Assembly: GCF_029962835.1 (NCBI RefSeq)
Contig: NC_080583.1
Coordinates: 67,317,158-67,381,157, forward strand
Length of the DNA: 64,000 nucleotides
Source: Magnolia sinica
Taxonomy: Eukaryota; Streptophyta; Magnoliopsida; Magnoliales; Magnoliaceae
Direction: 5' to 3'
The translations under genes and the position numbers were made by a program. Each line of letters starts with the position of its first letter. Positions within the stretch are counted from its first letter, which is position 1. Shown here piece by piece: positions 47,311 through 59,056 of this stretch. The notes under the pieces are model-generated. The model saw only the letters and a program-made list of their open reading frames with translations. It was not told the origin of the DNA and did no database searches.

Positions 47311-49499
47311 TGACGGAAATCCCTAATTCTAGATTCGGGATTCGAAATCCCTAATTTGCCTGTATGGGATTTGGATTTGAGGATTCAGAATCAAAAATCC
47401 CTGATTTTTTGATTTTTTGGGGATTCATATCTGAAAATCCCTAATTAACAGATTTGGGGATTTTTTGGGGATTCATATCTGATTTTTTGTTGAATGCAAT
47501 GGGGAATGTTCTGTTATAACTCAGAGTACAAGTAATGTTGTTGTTTTATTTTGATTTAAAATCTGGTTTCAATTTTAGATTTATATGTAATAGTGTATTA
47601 CATTGTGTTTTTGGATTTTCGGTAATTGGCATTTTTTTTATACGAGGTTTGCCATCTCGTGCACAATATGAAAGGCGGATGTTGATGCAGCAGCAGTTAA
47701 AATAGCCATGGCTGGAGCTGGGTGTGAAAATGGTAGTAAAGTGGAACAGTAAGAAATGGCCTTCATATTGTTATATTTAACATTGTTGCTTTGTGGAATA
47801 AAACTGCAAATCCTATATAAAAGAGAGGATATGTGGCTATTAGAGTCTTTTTTCTTCACTTTGAAACTGGACTTTATGGAGGATGCATTTTTTAAGGTTT
47901 CATTAGATTGGTCTTGGTCTAATCTTTCAATTCTCTAACTGTTAAAAGGAAATAAATTTCCATCTAGAGTTGGTTATGAGTGTAGTTTTCTATGTAACTG
48001 TTAAAAGGAAATCAATTTCCCCCTCTCTTTTGGTGACTCAAACAGAAGAAGCCATCTCATAATTGAGGTTTTGTTATAACCTGTGTTGTTTTCTAAGTGC
48101 ACATGTTTTCATTAGTATATTTATATTTTTACCAATCTGCATTTTCTTTTAAACTTTAATTTCTCGGTATCTTATGCAGGTTGCTTCAGATCATTATGGT
48201 TATTCTGTTATTGTATTTGGTGAGCTCATGGAATTCCATGAAACTGATTGAATGGAAGGAGCTTCTGTTGTTCATACAAGTCATGTTTCTGATTTTTTGG
48301 ATGAATTGGGTGTGTGAAATTGCATGGAACTGATCAAATGAACATGGAACAATGAATGGCCTAGATGTTTAAACCACATCTCGTTGGGTCCACTGTACAA
48401 AAAAAAAAAAAAAAAAAGGTTTCAATGGATGTGCATCCACTCTTAACCATTGTTTATGTTGTTGCTCACCTAAGTTGTGGATTGGCCTCATTTTCAAGCC
48501 CATGGCTCACCATGAAAGGGTATATCTAATTCATGGGATAGGTGTCTTCAAATTTTGAGGATGTGTTGCAAGAAGAAAACCTTTACTTGATTACTGAGGT
48601 AAGTTGCTGATTTTTTATTTTTATTTTTCTGTTGATGAAGTATATTAAATAGCATGATTTAGGTCTTCATCAAGTTGCTGATACAGTTACATTTGTTGCC
48701 AGGCTATTATCATTTTGCAGAAATATTTTAGACCAATGAAATTTTAATATGACTGAAATGGACGGACAGCTGAAGGAAGCTGGTTGTCTTCATTTTCATT
48801 TTCTAAAATTTTGTTTGTCTTTTGCTTTTTGAACATGCATAGAATCCTACAAGGAATTGGGAAAATACAGACCAATCTTAGACTTCTTAGTGACATTCTA
48901 TTTGGTTGTAAACAGGGGCACCTTCTGTGATTTGAAGCTTCATCTCATCATCAATAATGCCAGGTTTTCTCTTTTAAGTCACTAGATAAAACCCAAGATT
49001 TTTGCACCCATATTCACTCTACAACCGTCATTATTGTCTGACTGTTGCACCCTTCGTGTATTCTAGATCATATAAATGATGGGCCACATTTAAATATTGC
49101 ATCAATATAGCCTATCTAATGAGTATATTGTTGTAATTTTCTCCCCAAGTGATCTTTGAAATATGAATCACGTTTTTCACAGCTCATATGTTTAGACTGA
49201 GATGATAAATTGTAGGAAAATAAAGATGGTGTATGCAAACATTTCTTGTATATCAGTCCCTCGGGAGGACATGTTGCGAGGGAAGGTGGATTGTCTGTTG
49301 ACACCCTTGTGAGCAGACTTGGCATGATTTGATTGAGTCGCGTGTTGATGATAGAAATGGAAGAGTGGATTAGATGTGCCTTGGCCTCATCTAAGATGGT
49401 GCAACCCTTACCTTGAGGCCCACTTTGATGAATGTATTCATGATGCCCATCTATTTTGCTAGGTCATTTTAGCTCATGAGCTCATAAATGAAGTAGATT
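47311..49499. other. CACTA interior with unidentified exon-like pieces
   Basis: No full gene. Short stretches look like captured exons next to splice-like signals but I cannot name them. 47645-47695 reads LPSRAQYERRMLMQQQL after an AG. 48181-48250 reads VASDHYGYSVIVFGELMEF after TATGCAG. 48555-48601 reads FEDVLQEENLYLITE just before GTAAG, resembling a protein-kinase hinge region. 48917-48962 reads GTFCDLKLHLIINNA. Each is under 75 bp, so chance is a serious alternative. Confidence 0.35.
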
Positions 49500-49870
49500 A
49501 AAATCTAAGGTGGACCACACTATAAAAAATAGTTGTGATTTAATATTGGACCATTAAAAACTTCCCAAGGCACACTGTAATGTTTATTTCTCTACCATTA
49601 AAAACTTCATAAGGATTATCATAATGTTTATTTTCTATCTAATTTGTTAATATGGTCACAAAAATCCAGATGGAGGAAAAAAAACTAATATCAACTTCAT
49701 CCAAAACTTTTGTGGCCTCCTTAGAAGTTTTTAATGGTCAATCACACCACTGTTTCCTATTATATGGTCCACCTGATATTTAAATTTATTTCATTTTCTG
49801 GGCTCATGCATTAAACTAATATGAAACAATGGATGGACAAAATAGAGCATGGGATTGCCTGGTGATCAAG
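49500..49870. mobile_element. Inverted-repeat element, copy 4
   Basis: Left arm AGGTGGACCACACTATAAAA ... GGACCATTAAAA, right arm TTTTTAATGGTCAATCACACC ... TATATGGTCCACCTGATA. The centre holds GTAATGTTTATTTCTC and CATCCAAAACTTTTGTGG. An internal repetition of CCATTAAAAACTTC lengthens this copy. Confidence 0.6.
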
Positions 49871-50909
49871 TCACCAAGGATAACTTTGGGTGACTTGACC
49901 TGACCTGACGTGAAAGGATTTGATTTGCCACATGTTTAGCTGAGTATGTATTTGATCGAGCTTATCTTTATGGCACGGTTAGACAACTTCTTTGTCATGG
50001 ACAATCCCATCCATCATTCCATTTGATTCATGGCCATTAAGGTAGCATTGGAAAGAAATCAGCCATTTTTAAATAAAATGAGCGAAAAAACGTGGCAAAT
50101 CCAAATCGAAAGTGAACCATACATCATGAAACGGTGGTTATTGAATGCTTGTAGGCTGTAAACGTTTTGAATTTTAAATCTTGGTAGACATGGGCATTTG
50201 TAAGATTCTCTGTTTTGCCACTGCAATTTTTATTTTTTTATTTTTCAAATAGTGACCTAATTCTCATTTCATAGTTATCTTTCAGGGAATTCATATCTTT
50301 ACTCATCTTGATTGATATTTTCCATTAGCATCTTTTCTTTCTACTTTTGGTAATTCAGGAGTACAAATTTGTATTGTTGTATCACCAATGTTGAAAGAAG
50401 GTTGCCATTATCAATCAGGGCAGGTGCAAATAGTGTCACCCTTATCTTTATTACATTTGAGCAGCTGCTAAGATTTGTGACCTGAATTGAGAATCTCTAA
50501 AATTTAAATGTTATTTATTTATTTATTAGTTCTGGTTGCCTCCTATGTCCTAATTAAACAGAAAATGTGATTAATGTGTAAATATACGCTGGCCATTGTT
50601 AGGTTACATTGGTGAACAGAATGGCTGAGGATCAACCAATTGCGAAGTGTTTATGCTATTCAACACTATCAGTTGACGGTCAATATGTGGTGTTGAGAGG
50701 ACTCCACGACCATTTTAAGGAGTGGAATGCCCCGCTGGGTCCACACCGCGTAGCAGGTGTGGGCCTCACTTATCACCACCATCTGATCATGATCAGTTGG
50801 TAGTGATTGGCATACAGCCTATGGTGATAATAAACAATAGGTGTTTTTTTTTTAAAAAAAAAAAAAAAAAACTTTTTTCCTAACATAATCCAATATATTA
50901 CTGGTGCAG
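49871..50909. other. CACTA interior, no gene identified
   Basis: About 1 kb. It has one open frame at 50609-50803 whose first part (MAEDQPIAKCLCYSTLSV) follows TTGTTAG and could be a captured exon of an unknown gene. Its second half runs into ordinary intergenic sequence. Poly-T and poly-A runs lie near 50840. Confidence 0.35.
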
Positions 50910-52712
50910 CCTTGCTTGTTCGAATAACTTGACAGGAGAAATACCTATTACCTTCGGCAACTTGAGAAACTTGACGGACTTGTATATCAATTCTTCACTA
51001 GTCACTGGGGTTGTCTTTTCCATTTAGAAATTATAAATTATTAAACTCCATTCATATTATTTCTGTAAGATCCTTGATTTCATCGGGAACTGGACACGAC
51101 TCAAGAGGCTGTAAGAACTTTATTTGATATGTTTTCAATGTAAATTGCTTCTTGCTTCTATATGAGAACATCTATATGAACCGTGATTCTAAACCACTGC
51201 AGGCATATGCAAGGCACATCTATGACGGGACCTATTCCTTCCAACATCTCTTTCTTGGTGAATCTAATTGAACTGTGAGGGCACATTCCATGTTCTTTTC
51301 TTGCTGCTTTATTACTTGGAATTTTCTTGGATTCATACCCAGCCTTGGAAGTGGTATGAAATGAATTACTTTATTGAATCCAATATATTTTGATTTTCAG
51401 GAGGATATCTGATTTGAATGGATCGAGCATGCCTTTCCCTGCATTGGGGGATATGACCAAAATGCAGAAATTGTGAGTTGAATGGATATACCCCTGATGG
51501 CATAAATATATCATTGTTCGTTACTTCTTTTGTTCATGAAGTGTCTGTCTTGCTCATATACTGCAGGGTACTAAGAAATTGCTTGATTTCTGACATAATC
51601 CCACAATATATTGGGACAATGACAAATCTGAAATCCTTGTAAGTTACTTTGGACAAATCTTTTATACATGGCCTTTATATATTTCTTTTCCCATGCCATT
51701 GAGTGCTGACTAGGCATTGTTAGATGCACAATATTCTTAAGTTTGGATGGTCAACTCTAAATTAAGTGATGAAAACATAAAATGAAAGTTGAAGATTCAG
51801 CTCCATGAGTTGACATGCAATTCACGACCACTGTCCAGCCAACTGTTTCATGGTTTGAAAGAAGTTAAATTAGGAAGGGAAGTGCAAAACTGAAGTGATT
51901 CGACGACAAATTCATGGTGATTTGGCTTTTCACTTTCATTTCTATGTTTATTTTGCTGTGTACTGGCTAATCCATCATGCTACTGGACAAGGAAAATTCT
52001 TTTGTGCATTCCATGTTCTTTACAATATACTACAGTCTTCAATCTCATGGCCTGCTATGGATGAGAACACGCATTGAATACATGTAACTTACAAATTCAT
52101 TTCAGAGAGAATCTTCCCCAGTTTTTTTCTAATGATAATTTTCTCTTGTAGATAACTTACCTTTAACAATTTGACAGGAGAAATTCCAAGCAGCTTTTCA
52201 AGACCCTCAGCGCTAGATTATATGTAAGAAAATAGACATTCATTACCAAAATTTCACTGATTCTCTTGCTAGATACTTCAGGAAAATGGACAATCCTTCT
52301 GTAATTTTTGGACCCTCAATAATGCTTTAGTGATATTTTTGTCGCAAATTAGAAATCCGTCTCATGATATATATTGTTTTTAATGTAGGTATCTTACTAG
52401 CAACATGCTGACTGGGGTCATACCCTCTTGGGTCCGAGGTAGCAACCGTTACTTGTATTACTCAGTAAATCTCAAATTACATTTCACTGGCAACAGGATC
52501 TGTATATTTGATGGCTTCTTTTTCCATGCATATTAATGTTTTGTTAAACTCTCTTGCGAGATTACTTTAGGCCTTTCAGATTCCTACTGGGTTATTATTT
52601 TTTCCACTCCTGAAAAGGCATAAACATAGCATTGCATGATGCTGTCTTGCACGGACTTATCTTACAACAATTTTACCAGGCCTGATATAACCCAATGCTC
52701 AGCAGGAAACTT
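50910..52712 (+). pseudogene. Captured genomic fragment of an LRR-VIII receptor-like kinase: eight ectodomain exons with introns
   Basis: Consecutive exons encode leucine-rich repeats: 50910-51010 (NNLTGEIPITFGNLRNLTDL), 51070-51110 (DFIGNWTRLKRL), 51203-51274 (MQGTSMTGPIPSNISFL), 51401-51472 (ISDLNGSSMPFPALGDMT), 51567-51638 (LRNCLISDIIPQYIGTM), 52152-52223 (NNLTGEIPSS), 52389-52438 (NMLTGVIPSW), 52653-52712 (DLSYNNFT). Four are exactly 72 bp, one repeat each, with AG/GT borders kept, as in LRR-VIII-2 kinases. Signal peptide, malectin-like domain, transmembrane segment and kinase are absent, and the first two exons are trimmed. Kept introns show DNA-level capture, not retroposition. A real gene of this family would sense extracellular ligands at the plasma membrane; this piece cannot. 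Confidence 0.88.
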
Positions 52713-55319
52713 GTAAGAACAATAATTTTCCACACTTTGTTTGTTTTCCTTTTCCCGGAGTGCTATGTCCTTAGTTTTTCTCTTTCATGGATGTTCCTAT
52801 CTATTCATATGCAGGAATTTTGCTCTATCCTTTGGTAGTTCTTATTTCCTTTGCTTCTATTATAAATTCTGTTTATTCTTTCTGTCATTACACTGATTGT
52901 TTCAAAGATTTTATTTCGAATGGAGCTTGGATATTAGGAACAATGTGTGATCTAGGTTGTATGAATGAAACTATAATAGTTATCAATTGCATCTGGTTTA
53001 TCTACTTAATGTTAACCATCATTTTCTGTTGCAAAGTTACAATCAATATCTGTTCCTGTTTCTCTAATATGTATCTAATATTGAACTAACTCACCAAGTT
53101 GTTCAAGTGTTGATATATCATCATCATACAGGAACCGGACACTTAGAATGCCTTAAATGAGAAGCAACGATAGCTGGTGAATGCCAACACTAAGGATAGA
53201 AGCATCTATGAACAAGTAAGAAAGCTTATTTCTACATGAAAAGTTGAATCTAATTAATGCTTCTTACATTGGTATGACAGTGTTGCCCACACCCAATGTG
53301 AGATGTAACCAAAATAAAATGCTTGTTATATATGTTCAACAGGCCTATTAGATATCCTTGGTGACCATCTATCTTATGGACATGTCTTTGCAGAGATCTC
53401 TTCTTATGTCTGGCAGCATTTATATTCAATGTAAATCCAGGCCTTTCATCAGGTATGTCTGGTTCCCAGTTGGGCCATACATGGGCATCAAATCTGGATT
53501 GCCAGTTGACTTGGTTTCCATTCTTACCATACATACGTGGCTCATCTCAAAAAAAGAACCAACCTGATTTTTCTAGCTGCAGCACATACACGGTGGCAAC
53601 CCACTAGATAAATTGGATCTTGCATACATGTAGGGATGGTAGTAATTAGAATCCTACTCACACACTTCTTATTGTAATTGGTGCATTCTTGCACATGTAA
53701 TTGATGCATTCAATTGTGAAAGGATTTATGACCCACACCTCCTTATCCAACAATCAAAACACTAATACCAGAAAACAGAAAGAACCAAAATTAAAGAGAA
53801 AAATGAAAATTAAACCAAAATTGGACACATGCCATGATGGTTTGTGATTTGAATTTTTGGTGAGGAAACTTGTTTGACAGTCATGTTGAAGGTGATGCTT
53901 TTGTCCTTCTGTATCATATGTATGCAACTGATGCTTGATGTGGAAATCTGGCCATTTTGAACCTTCTCTAATTGCATAAGTGGCTGAACCAGCTCTGTAT
54001 CCACTAGTTTCTGTAAATTTGGATGTTTGATGGTTACTTGCCATTTAGTATTGAGTGGTTTTTTGGAAGGCTTAATGTTGCTGAAAATGAAAAAAAATAT
54101 TTTTCTACTCTCTAGGAGTATTTTCATGCCATTTGGCGTTGGGTAATTTTGCGCATTGGAAGGCTTACTGTTGTTTCCTTCTTAGCCAATTTTGGTTGAA
54201 TTGATTTATGTGAGCTTACTATTGATCAAAAGAAATAATATACATGAGCTTACGTGTCCCTGTGTGTGGTCAAAGGGGCATGGGATCCAATGTTGACAGA
54301 ACAAAGGTCATTGTTAGTACTGAAACTGCCCCTCTTTTTTTTGCTGTTGAGATTTTATCATGGTTCCATGATATCTGTTTATTCTAGAGGAATTTCAATC
54401 TTTGCTGAAATCATCTGCAAATTGTTGTGGTCTTGTATCATGGATAGAATTTGTTTCCACAAAAGAAGATTTTGGATCTGAACTAGCTATAAGTACTATA
54501 AGCAGATTTTGACATTTTGCTTGTAATCTAGTAAAATGCACCATTACTCACTTGCATATGTGTATTGTATGTTAATATCCCATTACTCTCCCCTGCATTT
54601 ATGTATTGTATTTTAACGCATGTTTAGATGTATTCCAGAATGAGAATGAAATTGAGTATGCATCAGCTGGTGCACATTCACTGGATTTGAGCTGTTTGGT
54701 GCATCTAGAAAAATATTAATAGTTGGATGTGCTAATGCTCATCTGCAAAATGTGCCACAAAAAACATTTCTGTTACAGGTTCATTATCTATCATTGTGCT
54801 TTCTCCATGCAAAGACCTCAGCTTTAACAGCTTCATTATCTATTATTCTTCCAAAGATGTCACAATCCATGCATTAAAATCTGTAAATATATATGAATGC
54901 ACTGTTATGTCCTGGAATTCTTGTATATGGTTTGGTTGATTGTTCATTTCTAGCCACAAGGCCATTTTTGTTGTATTGAGGTGGATATGAACTTATATCA
55001 TCTTACAGGTTGATATGTTTACCAATGATTGCTAGGTTGAACAAATTCTTGTTCAATGACCTTTATGGATATTGATCCCAAAAACATTTTAGTGCACTGT
55101 TTCTAGTCTATATCCATTATATTATGAACTTACGTTTTGTGTTTGCTCTAATATAATAAGATGTCAATTTTAGATTTCTTCTCTCCCTCTCTATGCTTGA
55201 AAGAATGGGATTTTGGTTCAAATGCATAAGATGGACATTGAAATCATTGGTCTTCTTTGATTTTGTTTTCTTTACCATTTCTTCTGTAAAGTGCTTCTAA
55301 GTTGTTTGAACTGATGCAG
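52713..55319. other. CACTA interior, no gene identified
   Basis: 2.6 kb of AT-rich sequence. The open frame at 52787-53089 lies where the intron after the last LRR exon would be, and its hydrophobic translation is what T-rich intron DNA gives; I do not call it. A frame on the minus strand (53534-53250, with NWQSRFDAHVWPNWEPD) is unidentified. Frames at 53754-54127 on the minus strand have no recognisable domain. Confidence 0.4.
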
Positions 55320-55369
55320 GTAAGAAGTTTTGGAATGTGTTTCATCTGCAGCCTATGCGTGATCAGAAG
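55320..55369 (+). pseudogene. Captured phototropin exon (LOV domain end)
   Basis: A 50-bp exon between GATGCAG and GTACAA splice signals reads KKFWNVFHLQPMRDQK, a highly conserved phrase of the phototropin LOV2 domain just before its last strands. Phototropins are blue-light receptor kinases at the plasma membrane; only this one exon is present. Orientation is plus, the same as the LRR fragment. The next captured exon, from a different gene, follows after only about 85 bp. Confidence 0.8.
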
Positions 55370-55454
55370 GTACAATTCCAAAAAAAATATCATCTAATTT
55401 CACATTATTTCCATTGCTTTATGATTATACAATTCCAAAAAAATGAGAACCAGA

Positions 55455-55545
55455 GGTTAACAGTACACAGACTGCTGAAATTGATGTTTTACCAATAGAT
55501 CACTACTATGATGCCTTAGGAGGGCCTGAATTGGATACTCTCAGG
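55455..55545 (+). pseudogene. Captured SLAC/SLAH anion-channel exon fragment
   Basis: Reads AEIDVLPIDHYYDALGGPEL followed by DTLR and a GT donor. This is the phrase just before the first membrane segment in SLAH2/SLAH3-type slow anion channels (guard-cell and root nitrate/chloride channels). The membrane domain itself is absent. Together with the phototropin exon 85 bp upstream in the same orientation it forms a mini exon-exon chimera. Confidence 0.8.
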
Positions 55546-56049
55546 GTACATGGACTTTTGTTTTTTCTTTTTTTTGCTGCTACTGTTGTTGTGCTCCATT
55601 TGCTTCGTTCAGCTGACAGGATATCATCTCTATAATTATAAATGCTGTTTCAAAGCAAGTGTGGAGTGCTACTAATTTGGAGAGATCTGACATAAATAAA
55701 GTCTTCTATTGGTACGAGAGCATAATCAAGTTCTCAAATCTGCACTTGATTGAAAAAGATCTTAATGGCATTAGTGCTAACATGGAATGCATATGCAAAG
55801 TTAGTTATTTATGTGCAAAAAAAGAAAAAAAAAGAAAAAAAAAAGGAGAATGTGGTCCGGACCCAATTGAGGAAGTTATGCAGAAAGTGTAGTTAGCATA
55901 GTGTCCCAGTGGGAATCAGAAGTTTAACTGGTAATGGTATCATCTCTCCTTGATAGGGGCAATAGTAATGGACTGAAGACAACTGAATCTGCTAAGGCAT
56001 CTAGAAGACAGTCCGTCAATTTATTATTATTATTATTTTTCATTTTCTT
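55546..56049. other. CACTA interior, short repeats, no gene identified
   Basis: An open frame at 55640-55892 (KQVWSATNLERSDINKVFYW) is not recognised. The phrase TCTGCTAAGGCATCTAGAAGACA occurs at 55992-56014 and again at 56053-56075, a direct repeat at the edge of the NRPE1 fragment. (ATT)n and A-rich runs lie between. Confidence 0.4.
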
Positions 56050-58042
56050 TAGATACTAAATCTGCTAAGGCATCTAGAAGACAACTGAAAGAGACAATCT
56101 ACTCAGTGCTGTTTGATATGAATGTTCCTGCTGTTTGTAGAAGAACTGCAGGCATGGCAGCTGAGACCACTTCTCATCACATTATTGCTGAAGTGTGCAA
56201 CATTCGCAGGAAGACAAATAAATCTTCTTAAAAAAAGGTGAAAGAGCATGCTTCTTTCTCCCAAAGCAATTTATAACCTCTTGACAAGAGTGCAGGACCT
56301 CATCCATGCTCCGCTCGAGTACTTTCAAGCGCATCTTATCAAGGTGAATGTGGCCAACAAGGCCTGTATCCGCTTCTGAACTTTCAGGTATTTGTCGATG
56401 CCTTTAAAGCGACTTTTTTCAAACGATTCTGAACTAAATATGCTGCATTCTCCTTGCAATGCATTTTCCCATAGAAGCACTCATTCAAATATAGAATAAC
56501 TCTCCGATCTATAATATCATTCTTGAAGTTAACTTTGCACAAAAGTATTTCCTTCATCGATTCCCATGAAGAGTTGTTGCTCTGAGAAGAATCAAGAACT
56601 GCTTTATATGCAGGATTTGATACTGCAGTAGCAGCTAATACACCAACTGGTTCACCAACAAGAGACTTGCCAGGACTATTTTTGTCCACCTGTCCATACT
56701 CAAATTGAATTATAGAATTGTTGCAGAGGTTTCTCATTGTCCCATCATAACAGATAACGACATCTCTAAGTGTGGCCATTAGATTTTTAAACAAAGTTCC
56801 TGGTTCAGTAAGTCCTCTAGAAGAACGGATCAACACTTCCCTGGATGATATGGAATGGACCAACTCTTCATAGGGGGTCAGACCTTGAAAAAAGGAGCTC
56901 TTAACTAACCCAAATGCCTTAGAAGGATAGTCAACACCATTAATAGAATACTTATTTTGGAAGTGGAAACTCATATCACCATTAACAGAAAACTTATTTT
57001 GGAAGTGGAAACTCATATCACCATTAACAGAATACTTATTTTGGAAGTGGAAGCTCATATCCTCAACCAAACGCCTTGAATAAAACTTCCCTCGGTCATA
57101 AAGTTGAAGCCCCAAAAAGCCAAGTTGTTGAACAACCTTACTGATAGCTGAATCATTTTTAGAATCTATCAAATTACCCAAAGCAGATAACTTTAGAATA
57201 CGAGTCACGATTGGCAGTTTTATAGTTTTCAGGTAGCTTTCCACTAACAACTCTACAAGTTCATTGTAATTTGATCTCAAGTGAAGCAGCAAAGGTGATA
57301 TGTCCTGAATCTTCTGCTTTATATCTTTAGTAACAGCCTTGGGAATGTCAAAATCATTCAGGCCAACACTATATCCTTCTAAAAAGAGAATGTCCTTCAG
57401 CAATGGCTGCAACATATTAAAGAACTTAACAGCCTCTTCTGTTCCCTTCTTGTCAAGAACAGAAGTAACAATCTCTGTGAATGATGACTGCAGTAAATCT
57501 CTATTGAAATCAATCCTCACCATTTCACTTTTACTGATCAAATGCCTCTCCCCAAAGCAGTCAAAAACGCAGGTAAAGCACTCTGTACCATTTGCAAAAC
57601 AGTCCACAGAGGACTTGTATGGTGAGCCTTAAGCAAAGCAGGTTCCAGTAAACTGGTGAAACACACATAGCCAACTGTTGTGCAGTCGCTTTGTTCAAGA
57701 AAAAAGTCCTAAACATGAGTTTAAGTGACAATAAAGAATCATGCACCAGTTGTAAATTCAGACTACCACTATGAGAACTACGGATTTGCTTTTCAACACT
57801 AAACAGCTCCAAAACTTCTGCCTTTGCTACTAGAGACTGGATAAAATATATGAACACAATCCCCATCAAAATCTGCACCTAGGGAAGCACAAATAAGGGG
57901 ATTGATCTTAACAGTATGGTCGTCATGCACATAGAAAGAAAATGCTTGTAATGAATGTTTATGAGTACTAGGTGGCCTATTAATGAAAACAATGTCTCCG
58001 TCCATAATCCGCCTATTTATGATTTGACCAACTTTCAAATCT
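56050..58042 (-). pseudogene. NRPE1: Captured fragment of NRPE1, largest subunit of RNA polymerase V
   Basis: Nearly 2 kb of NRPE1-like coding sequence on the minus strand. It starts at GQIINRRIMDGDIVFINRPP and passes the catalytic metal-A motif ADFDGD (aspartates at 57873-57859). It continues through AKAEVLELFSVEKQ, FDCFGERHLISKSEM, SSRGLTEPGTLFKNLMA, GEPVGVLAATAVSNPAYKAV and RRVILYLNECF, to EADTGLVGHIHLDK and CQEVINCFGRKKHAL (near 56250-56370), ending near WSQLPCLQFF. One 407-codon stretch is still open (57607-56384), but frameshifts near 57840, 57640 and 56400 and a 126-bp internal triplication break it. N-terminal and C-terminal thirds are absent. Intact Pol V makes scaffold RNA for RNA-directed DNA methylation in the nucleus. 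Homology to Pol IV (NRPD1) is possible, but the spelling fits NRPE1 better. Confidence 0.9.
56936..57061 (-). repeat. 42-bp in-frame triplication inside the NRPE1 fragment
   Basis: Three tandem 42-bp copies (57061-57020, 57019-56978, 56977-56936), each coding DMSFHFQNKYSVNG with one or two changes. NRPE1 has a single copy of this segment before DYPS. The frame is preserved. Confidence 0.93.
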
Positions 58043-59056
58043 GATTTAGTTTACTTTGATTCTCTTTTTTCCAATTCAGTTTTGAAAATTTTGAATGTTA
58101 GAGAAGTGCTACTGTGATTTGTCTGGATGTATTTAAGTGACTATTTTGTGTGTTCTCTACACCATAGTGAAGGACCACAGCTGGTTACAGAAAGTTGTGA
58201 GGTGCATTGGACACAGAAGGCTGAAGGAGATCTAATAGTCCAATGCTCCTGAGCTTTCACAAAGACCATTTTTTAGTGAAGCTATCATCTAGAAATGCAA
58301 TAATCATTTCAGTGAAGCTGAAATGACCAATTTGAAACTATCATAGCGTTTGTATTGTGTGATCATTACTCCAAGTTCAACTAGAAAGGAATGTAATTGC
58401 AATTTGTACTCCATTATGAATAACACTAACCGTCGATACAGTTCAATCATTGCCACCTAATTGAACTGAACAATTGCAATCCAACTCAGGTGTGTTTCAA
58501 AATGCAGCGTAAAATATGCATTTAGATCAATGGATTATTTCTAGCCTGGTGAACCTGTGATTAGCTCTGTTTTGAGCTTGTAGATTATCTTTGCATTAAG
58601 TCGATGAAACTCAATCAGGCCTTGAAAGATTTGAATTTTATTTTGTATTGTGACTTGAATAAAAGATATGATGTCATTGAGAAAACCCAAAAGCCACAAC
58701 TCAGTTTTTCATTTTTTCTTTTTGCAGTGGCTATAAGTACATGCCTTATCAACTTTTGACTTGCCACGTCACGATGGAGGTGAGTTTCTTGGCTGTTAAC
58801 TGGTAGCTCTTTGTTGGAAAGTATTCTTCTTCATCATGGTTATCAAACAATTCCTGTTACAACAAAAGTGGCTGATGTGCCAGTCCATGTTGGCATTGAG
58901 TTGTAGTTTGACCACCAAGTGTGTCAGGTTTTTGGGTATCACTCTGTGATTAGAGTTCATAGAGAACCCACAGACATGTTATGGAGTCACAAATCATATG
59001 CCTGTTTCCAGTGACTAGTAGAAATGATGTCACATGATTTTCAGTTCAATTGGTAG
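58043..59056. other. CACTA interior, no gene identified
   Basis: About 1 kb between the NRPE1 and MET1-like fragments. On the plus strand short phrases such as TTKVADVPVHVGIEL (58858-58903) end in stops and are not recognised. No RNA gene or repeat is visible. Confidence 0.4.

Noticed and set aside
46894..47313. A 139-residue Ser/Leu-rich protein
   Set aside because: Low-complexity translation of the CT microsatellite.
52787..53089. A 100-residue membrane protein
   Set aside because: It lies where the intron after the last LRR exon would be; hydrophobic residues follow from T-rich intron DNA, and no family is recognised.
56040..56231. A plus-strand gene fragment reading KASRRQLKETIYSVLFDMN
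   Set aside because: The minus strand of the same interval continues the NRPE1 fragment (CQEVINCFGRKK region to WSQLPCLQFF); the plus frame is its shadow.
56384..57607. A functional 407-residue protein
   Set aside because: It is the middle of a much larger polymerase subunit, starts out of frame from the upstream part, and lacks both ends.
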